NCBI GenBank assembly: GCA_964057225.1
Contig: CAXKVF010000086.1
Span: forward strand, 62,001 to 126,000
Reading direction: 5' to 3'
Length of the DNA stretch: 64,000 nucleotides
DNA from: Auanema rhodensis
Taxonomy: Eukaryota > Nematoda > Chromadorea > Rhabditida > Rhabditidae
In this document: positions 55,601-64,000 of the stretch, piece by piece
Layout of the letters: each line of letters opens with the position of its first letter
Numbering within the stretch: the stretch's first letter is position 1
The notes under the pieces: generated by a model
Told to the model about the DNA's origin: nothing
The model's input: the letters and a program-made list of their open reading frames with translations, nothing else
The model's database searches: none
Position numbers and translations under genes: made by a program

Positions 55601-58350
55601 TGCACCAATATCAATAAAAATTTGTTTTTAGACTAATATGGACATGGGGAATCTAATTTTGAAAACCGCATCTCTTTATCTTTCACGTGAAGCGAGTTAC
55701 ATACCAAGTGCACATCACGTGTACATTTAATTAGCATAAATTAAAGTTCACGTAAATTTCAAAGTCATGGTTACCATGCACCAATATCAATAAAAATTTG
55801 TTTTTAGACTAATATTGACATGGGGAATCTAATTTTGAAAACCGCATCTCTTTATCTTTCACATGAAGCGAGTTACATACCAAGTGCACATCACGTGTAC
55901 ATTTAATTAGCATAAATTAAAGTTCACGTAAATTTCAAAGTCATGGTTACCATGAACCAATATCAATAAAAATTTGTTTTTAGACTAATATGGACATGGG
56001 GAATCTAATTTTGAAAACCGCATCTCTTTATCTTTCACGTGAAGCGAGTTACATACCAAGTGCACATCACGTGTACATTTAATTAGCATTAATTAAAGTT
56101 CACGTAAATTTCAAAGTCATGGTTACCATGAACCAATATCAATAAAAATTTGTTTTTAGACTAATATGGACATGGGGAATCTAATTTCGAAAACCGCATC
56201 TCTTTATCTTTCACGTGAAGCGAGTTACATACCAAGTGCACATCACGTGTACATTTAATTAGCATAAATTAAAGTTCACGTAAATTTCAAAGTCATGGTT
56301 ACCATGCACCAATATCAATAAAAATTTGTTTTTAGACTAATATGGACATGGGGAATCTAATTTTGAAAACCGCATCTCTTTATCTTTCACGTGAAGCGAG
56401 TTACATACCAAGTGCACATCACGTGTACATTTAATTAGCATAAATTAAAGTTCACGTAAATTTCAAAGTCATGGTTACCATGCACCAATATCAATAAAAA
56501 TTTGTTTTTAGACTAATATGGACATGGGGAATCTAATTTTGAAAACCGCATCTCTTTATCTTTCACGTGAAGCGAGTTACATACCAAGTGCACATCACGT
56601 GTACATTTAATTAGCATAAATTAAAGTTCACGTAAATTTCAAAGTCATGGTTACCATGCACCAATATCAATAAAAATTTGTTTTTAGACTAATATGGACA
56701 TGGGGAATCTAATTTTGAAAACCGCATCTCTTTATCTTTCACGTGAAGCGAGTTACATACCAAGTGCACATCACGTGTACATTTAATTAGCATAAATTAA
56801 AGTTCACGTAAATTTCAAAGTCATGGTTACCATGAACCAATATCAATAAAAATTTGTTTTTAGACTAATATGGACATGGGGAATCTAATTTTGAAAACCG
56901 CATCTCTTTATCTTTCATGTGAAGCGAGTTACATACCAAGTGCACATCACGTGTACATTTAATTAGCATAAATTAAAGTTCACGTAAATTTCAAAGTCAT
57001 GGTTACCATGCACCAATATCAATAAAAATTTGTATTTAGACTAATATGGACATGGGGAATCTAATTTTGAAAACCGCATCTCTTTATCTTTCACGTGAAG
57101 CGAGTTACATACCAAGTGCACATCACGTGTACATTTAATTAGCATAAATTAAAGTTCACGTAAATTTCAAAGTCATGGTTACCATGCACCAATATCAATA
57201 AAAATTTGTTTTTAGACTAATATGGACATGGGGAATCTAATTTTGAAAACCGCATCTCTTTATCTTTCACGTGAAGCGAGTTACATACCAAGTGCACATC
57301 ACGTGTACATTTAATTAGCATAAATTAAAGTTCACGTAAATTTCAAAGTCATGGTTACCATGCACCAATATCAATAAAAATTTGTTTTTAGACTAATATG
57401 GACATGGGGAATCTAATTTTGAAAACCGCATCTCTTTATCTTTCACGTGAAGCGAGTTACATACCAAGTGCACATCACGTATACATTTAATTAGCATAAA
57501 TTAAAGTTCACGTAAATTTCAAAGTCATGGTTACCATGAACCAATATCAATAAAAATTTGTTTTTAGACTAATATGGACATGGGGAATCTAATTTTGAAA
57601 ACCGCATCTCTTTATCTTTCATGTGAAGCGAGTTACATACCAAGTGCACATCACGTGTACATTTAATTAGCATAAATTAAAGTTCACGTAAATTTCAAAG
57701 TCATGGTTACCATGCACCAATATCAATAAAAATTTGTTTTTAGACTAATATGGACATGGGGAATCTAATTTTGAAAACCGCATCTCTTTATCTTTCACGT
57801 GAAGCGAGTTACATACCAAGTGCACATCACGTGTACATTTAATTAGCATAAATTAAAGTTCACGTAAATTTCAAAGTCATGGTTACCATGAACCAATATC
57901 AATAAAAATTTGTTTTTAGACTAATATGGACATGGGGAATCTAATTTTGAAAACCGCATCTCTTTATCTTTCACGTGAAGCGAGTTACATACCAAGTGCA
58001 CATCACGTGTACATTTAATTAGCATAAATTAAAGTTCACGTAAATTTCAAAGTCATGGTTACCATGAACCAATATCAATAAAAATTTGTTTTTAGACTAA
58101 TATGGACATGGGGAATCTAATTTTGAAAACCGCATCTCTTTATCTTTCACGTGAAGCGAGTTACATACCAAGTGCACATCACGTGTACATTTAATTAGCA
58201 TAAATTAAAGTTCACGTAAATTTCAAAGTCATGGTTACCATGCACCAATATCAATAAAAATTTGTTTTTAGACTAATATGGACATGGGGAATCTAATTTT
58301 GAAAACCGCATCTCTTTATCTTTCACGTGAAGCGAGTTACATACCAAGTG
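49638..58350 (+). repeat. More diverse satellite block with weak long-range echoes
   Basis: About 49 monomers in strict register but with many private substitutions. Paired markers show older duplications: gcattaatt at 51514 and 56090 with aatttcgaaa at 51612 and 56188 (26 monomers); 52378-52876 and 54490-54988 (12 monomers, sharing cacgtggag and aaaatgtg); aatattgac at 53528 and 55816 (13 monomers); tttcatgtg at 56918 and 57622 (4 monomers). Between these I see only ordinary satellite. No gene or insertion is present. Confidence 0.82.
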
Positions 58351-61300
58351 CACATCACGTGTACATTTAATTAGCATGAATTAAAGTTCACGTAAATTTC
58401 AAAGTCATGGTTACCATGAACCAATATCAATAAAAATTTGTTTTTAGACTAATATGGACATGGGGAATCTAATTTTGAAAACCGCATCTCTTTATCTTTC
58501 ACGTGAAGAGAGTTACATACCAAGTGCACATCACGTGTACATTTAATTAGCATAAATTAAAGTTCACGTAAATTTCAAAGTCATGGTTACCATGCACCAA
58601 TATCAATAAAAATTTGTTTTTAGACTAATATGGACATGGGGAATCTAATTTTGAAAACCGCATCTCTTTATCTTTCACGTGGAGCGAGTTACATACCAAG
58701 TGCACATCACGTGTACATTTAATTAGCATAAATTAAAGTTCACGTAAATTTCAAAGTCATGGTTACCATGCACCAATATCAATAAAAATTTGTTTTTAGA
58801 CTAATATGGACATGGGGAATCTAATTTTGAAAACCGCATCTCTTTATCTTTCACGTGAAGCGAGTTACATACCAAGTGCACATCACGTGTACATTTAATT
58901 AGCATGAATTAAAGTTCACGTAAATTTCAAAGTCATGGTTACCATGCACCAATATCAATAAAAATTTGTTTTTAGACTAATATGGACATGGGGAATCTAA
59001 TTTTGAAAACCGCATCTCTTTATCTTTCACGTGAAGAGAGTTACATACCAAGTGCACATCACGTGTACATTTAATTAGCATAAATTAAAGTTCACGTAAA
59101 TTTCAAAGTCATGGTTACCATGCACCAATATCAATAAAAATTTGTTTTTAGACTAATATGGACATGGGGAATCTAATTTTGAAAACCGCATCTCTTTATC
59201 TTTCACGTGAAGAGAGTTACATACCAAGTGCACATCACGTGTACATTTAATTAGCATAAATTAAAGTTCACGTAAATTTCAAAGTCATGGTTACCATGCA
59301 CCAATATCAATAAAAATTTGTTTTTAGACTAATATGGACATGGGGAATCTAATTTTGAAAACCGCATCTCTTTATCTTTCACGTGGAGCGAGTTACATAC
59401 CAAGTGCACATCACGTGTACATTTAATTAGCATAAATTAAAGTTCACGTAAATTTCAAAGTCATGGTTACCATGAACCAATATCAATAAAAATTCGTTTT
59501 TAGACTAATATGGACATGGGGAATCTAATTTTGAAAACCGCATCTCTTTATCTTTCACGTGAAGCGAGTTACATACCAAGTGCACATCACGTGTACATTT
59601 AATTAGCATAAATTAAAGTTCACGTAAATTTCAAAGTCATGGTTACCATGAACCAATATCAATAAAAATTTGTTTTTAGACTAATATGGACATGGGGAAT
59701 CTAATTTTGAAAACCGCATCTCTTTATCTTTCACGTGAAGCGAGTTACATACCAAGTGCACATCACGTGTACATTTAATTAGCATAAATTAAAGTTCACG
59801 TAAATTTCAAAGTCATGGTTACCATGAACCAATATCAATAAAAATTTGTTTTTAGACTAATATGGACATGGGGAATCTAATTTTGAAAACCGCATCTCTT
59901 TATCTTTCACGTGAAGCGAGTTACATACCAAGTGCACATCACGTGTACATTTAATTAGCATAAATTAAAGTTCACGTAAATTTCAAAGTCATGGTTACCA
60001 TGAACCAATATCAATAAAAATTTGTTTTTAGACTAATATGGACATGGGGAATCTAATTTTGAAAACCGCATCTCTTTATCTTTCACGTGAAGCGAGTTAC
60101 ATACCAAGTGCACATCACGTGTACATTTAATTAGCATAAATTAAAGTTCACGTAAATTTCAAAGTCATGGTTACCATGAACCAATATCAATAAAAATTTG
60201 TTTTTAGACTAATATGGACATGGGGAATCTAATTTTGAAAACCGCATCTCTTTATCTTTCACGTGAAGCGAGTTACATACCAAGTGCACATCACGTGTAC
60301 ATTTAATTAGCATAAATTAAAGTTCACGTAAATTTCAAAGTCATGGTTACCATGCACCAATATCAATAAAAATTTGTTTTTAGACTAATATGGACATGGG
60401 GAATCTAATTTTGAAAACCGCATCTCTTTATCTTTCACGTGAAGCGAGTTACATACCAAGTGCACATCACGTGTACATTTAATTAGCATAAATTAAAGTT
60501 CACGTAAATTTCAAAGTCATGGTTACCATGAACCAATATCAATAAAAAGTTGTTTTTAGACTAATATGGACATGTGGAATCTAATTTTGAAAACCGCATC
60601 TCTTTATCTTTCACGTGAAGAGAGTTACATACCAAGTGCACATCACGTGTACATTTAATTAGCATAAATTAAAGTTCACGTAAATTTCAAAGTCATGGTT
60701 ACCATGCACCAATATCAATAAAAATTTGTTTTTAGACTAATATGGACATGGGGAATCTAATTTTGAAAACCGCATCTCTTTATCTTTCACGTGAAGCGAG
60801 TTACATACCAAGTGCACATCACGTGAACATTTAATTAGCATAAATTAAAGTTCACGTAAATTTCAAAGTCATGGTTACCATGCACCAATATCAATAAAAA
60901 TTTGTTTTTAGACTAATATGGACATGGGGAATCTAATTTTGAAAACCGCATCTCTTTATCTTTCACGTGAAGCGAGTTACATACCAAGTGCACATCACGT
61001 GTACATTTAATTAGCATAAATTAAAGTTCACGTAAATTTCAAAGTCATGGTTACCATGAACCAATATCAATAAAAATTTGTTTTTAGACTAATATGGACA
61101 TGGGGAATCTAATTTTGAAAACCGCATCTCTTTATCTTTCACGTGAAGCGAGTTACATACCAAGTGCACATCACGTGTACATTTAATTAGCATAAATTAA
61201 AGTTCACGTAAATTTCAAAGTCATGGTTACCATGCACCAATATCAATAAAAATTTGTTTTTAGACTAATATGGACATGGGGAATCTAATTTTGAAAACCG

Positions 61301-64000
61301 CATCTCTTTATCTTTCACGTGAAGCGAGTTACATACCAAGTGCACATCACGTGTACATTTAATTAGCATAAATTAAAGTTCACGTAAATTTCAAAGTCAT
61401 GGTTACCATGCACCAATATCAATAAAAATTTGTTTTTAGACTAATATGGACATGGGGAATCTAATTTTGAAAACCGCATCTCTTTATCTTTCACGTGAAG
61501 CGAGTTACATACCAAGTGCACATCACGTGTACATTTAATTAGCATAAATTAAAGTTCACGTAAATTTCAAATTCATGGTTACCATGAACCAATATCAATA
61601 AAAAGTTGTTTTTAGACTAATATGGACATGGGGAATCTAATTTTGAAAACCGCATCTCTTTATCTTTCACGTGAAGAGAGTTACATACCAAGTGCACATC
61701 ACGTGTACATTTAATTAGCATAAATTAAAGTTCACGTAAATTTCAAAGTCATGGTTACCATGCACCAATATCAATAAAAATTTGTTTTTAGACTAATATG
61801 GACATGGGGAATCTAATTTTGAAAACCGCATCTCTTTATCTTTCACGTGAAGCGAGTTACATACCAAGTGCACATCACGTGAACATTTAATTAGCATAAA
61901 TTAAAGTTCACGTAAATTTCAAAGTCATGGTTACCATGCACCAATATCAATAAAAATTTGTTTTTAGACTAATATGGACATGGGGAATCTAATTTTGAAA
62001 ACCGCATCTCTTTATCTTTCACGTGAAGCAAGTTACATACCAAGTGCACATCACGTGTACATTTAATTAGCATAAATTAAAGTTCACGTAAATTTCAAAG
62101 TCATGGTTACCATGCACCAATATCAATAAAAATTTGTTTTTAGACTAATATGGACATGGGGAATCTAATTTTGAAAACCGCATCTCTTTATCTTTCACGT
62201 GAAGCGAGTTACATACCAAGTGCACATCACGTGTACATTTAATTAGCATAAATTAAAGTTCACGTAAATTTCAAAGTCATGGTTACCATGCACCAATATC
62301 AATAAAAATTTGTTTTTAGACTAATATGGACATGGGGAATCTAATTTTGAAAACCGCATCTTTTTATCTTTCACGTGAAGCGAGTTACATACCAAGTGCA
62401 CATCACGTATACATTTAATTAGCATAAATTAAAGTTCACGTAAATTTCAAAGTCATGGTTACCATGAACCAATATCAATAAAAATTTGTTTTTAGACTAA
62501 TATGGACATGGGGAATCTAATTTTGAAAACCGCATCTCTTTATCTTTCACGTGAAGCGAGTTACATACCAAGTGCACATCACGTGTACATTTAATTAGCA
62601 TAAATTAAAGTTCACGTAAATTTCAAAGTCATGGTTACCATGCACCAATATCAATAAAAATTTGTTTTTAGACTAATATGGACATGGGGAATCTAATTTT
62701 GAAAACCGCATTTCTTCATCTTTCGCGTGAAGCGAGTTACATACCAAGTGCACATCACGTGTACATTTAATTAGCATAAATTAAAGTTCACGTAAATTTC
62801 AAAGTCATGGTTACCATGCACCAATATCAATAAAAATTTGTTTTTAGACTAATATGGACATGGGGAATCTAATTTTGAAAACCGCATCTCTTTATCTTTC
62901 ACGTGAAGCGAGTTACATACCAAGTGCACATCACGTGTACATTTAATTAGCATAAATTAAAGTTCACGTAAATTTCAAAGTCATGGTTACCATGCACCAA
63001 TATCAATAAAAATTTGTTTTTAGACTAATATGGACATGGGGAATCTAATTTTGAAAACAGCATCTCTTTATCTTTCACGTGAAGCGAGTTACATACCAAG
63101 TGCACATCACGTGTACATTTAATTAGCATAAATTAAAGTTCACGTAAATTTCAAAGTCATGGTTACCATGAACCAATATCAATAAAAATTTGTTTTTAGA
63201 CTAATATGGACATGGGGAATCTAATTTTGAAAACCGCATCTCTTTATCTTTCACGTGAAGAGAGTTACATACCAAGTGCACATCACGTGTACATTTAATT
63301 AGCATAAATTAAAGTTCACGTAAATTTCAAAGTCATGGTTACCATGCACCAATATCAATAAAAATTTGTTTTTAGACTAATATGGACATGGGGAATCTAA
63401 TTTTGAAAACCGCATCTCTTTATCTTTCACGTGAAGCGAGTTACATACCAAGTGCACATCACGTGTACATTTAATTAGCATAAATTAAAGTTCACGTAAA
63501 TTTCAAATTCATGGTTACCATGAACCAATATCAATAAAAAGTTGTTTTTAGACTAATATGGACATGGGGAATCTAATTTTGAAAACCGCATCTCTTTATC
63601 TTTCACGTGAAGAGAGTTACATACCAAGTGCACATCACGTGTACATTTAATTAGCATAAATTAAAGTTCACGTAAATTTCAAAGTCATGGTTACCATGCA
63701 CCAATATCAATAAAAATTTGTTTTTAGACTAATATGGACATGGGGAATCTAATTTTGAAAACCGCATCTCTTTATCTTTCACGTGAAGCGAGTTACATAC
63801 CAAGTGCACATCACGTGAACATTTAATTAGCATAAATTAAAGTTCACGTAAATTTCAAAGTCATGGTTACCATGCACCAATATCAATAAAAATTTGTTTT
63901 TGGACTAATATGGACATGGGGAATCTAATTTTGAAAACCGCATCTCTTTATCTTTCACGTGAAGCGAGTTACATACCAAGTGCACATCACGTGTACATTT
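58351..64000 (+). repeat. Right-end satellite block with 6- and 11-monomer echoes
   Basis: About 32 monomers. A gaagagag variant recurs near 58509, 59037 and 59213 and again near 60621, 61677, 63261 and 63612. The ataaaaagttg variant lies at 60549, 61605 and 63541, and the cgtgaacatt variant at 60826, 61882 and 63818; in both, spacings are 1056 bp (6 monomers) and 1936 bp (11 monomers). The interval 61326-61965 matches 63262-63901, including the rare aaattcatgg. The array continues past the window edge. Confidence 0.85.

Larger units (their letters stand above)
1..64000. repeat. Satellite DNA array, 176-bp monomer, ~363 copies
   Basis: The entire window is a tandem array of one AT-rich monomer. 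In the + orientation a monomer runs from 'accaagtgca' to 'gagttacat'; successive starts such as 4621 and 4797 are exactly 176 bp apart, and the interval 26487 to 63975 is exactly 213 x 176. One consensus copy has 56 G+C of 176 (about 32%). Neighbouring copies usually differ by 0-4 bases. Recurrent variable sites are position 55 (T/C), positions 77-79 (aac, aag or cac), position 101 or 103 (T/C) and position 123 (G/A). Monomer length near one nucleosome repeat, homogeneity and higher-order periodicity are typical of centromeric or pericentromeric satellites of plants and animals. The family name and organism are not recognised. No unique DNA interrupts it. Confidence 0.97.
26487..64000 (+). repeat. 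213-monomer stretch in perfect 176-bp register
   Basis: Monomer starts at 26487, 29127 and 63975 are exact multiples of 176 apart, so about 37.5 kb contains no net insertion or deletion. Variation is by substitution only, as far as checked. The stretch is dominated by the cacc and aacc types, and the aagc type was not found. The array runs off the right edge of the window in mid-monomer. Confidence 0.92.

Noticed and set aside
1-64000. CRISPR array
   Set aside because: Repeats are contiguous 176-bp units with no unique spacers; the regular spacing is that of a satellite.
1-64000. tRNA, rRNA or other RNA genes
   Set aside because: No cloverleaf arms, rRNA-like segments or Pol III terminator and A/B box combinations were seen; the AT-rich hairpins are short and recur in every monomer.

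Overview
The whole 64 kb is one uninterrupted eukaryotic satellite DNA array. A ~176-bp, AT-rich monomer (about 32% GC counted on one consensus copy) is repeated head to tail roughly 363 times. I found no gene, RNA gene, transposon, CRISPR array, telomere repeat or unique sequence, and both window edges lie inside the array. Monomer length (one nucleosome repeat), high homogeneity, AT-richness, higher-order periodicity and short dyads in every copy fit a centromeric or pericentromeric satellite. I do not recognise the family. One 14-base stretch resembles, from memory, part of the Arabidopsis 178-bp centromere repeat, which weakly hints at a plant (perhaps Brassicaceae); this is unproven.

Monomer positions below number a consensus copy 1-176 from 'accaag', as at 4621-4796. 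The majority orientation is called +.

Layout. (1) 1-1793 is the array in the opposite orientation. It turns around across a 27-bp spacer (1794-1820) into 1821-3622, giving an inverted repeat with ~1.8 kb arms. The arms agree in the order of variant monomers, and this interval carries almost all the 1-3 bp indels in the window, so a foldback or contig-end artefact is a serious possibility. (2) 3623-26457 holds monomers in perfect 176-bp register. It includes mixed three-monomer (528-bp) higher-order patterns and a 25-monomer (4400-bp) tandem duplication (12092-16446 and 16492-20846) containing a six-monomer (1056-bp) pattern. (3) Around 24.4-26.5 kb two monomer variants disappear, private substitutions cluster, and the only large irregularity occurs: a 42-bp insertion at 26458-26499. 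(4) 26487-64000 is 213 further monomers in perfect register, with a 528-bp trimer block (27.4-29.7 kb), a set of large overlapping duplications with offsets of 19-47 monomers (30.7-49.6 kb), and a more varied right end with 3-, 6-, 11-, 12-, 13- and 26-monomer echoes.

What it does. Nothing codes for protein; the four 60-codon reading frames are accidents of point changes in single monomers. Any function would be structural: nucleosome phasing, dyads able to form cruciforms, and two CACGTG sites per monomer (about 700 in the window). Comparisons were made by eye at diagnostic positions, so duplication boundaries are good to the nearest differing marker and 'identical' means no difference seen at the sites checked.
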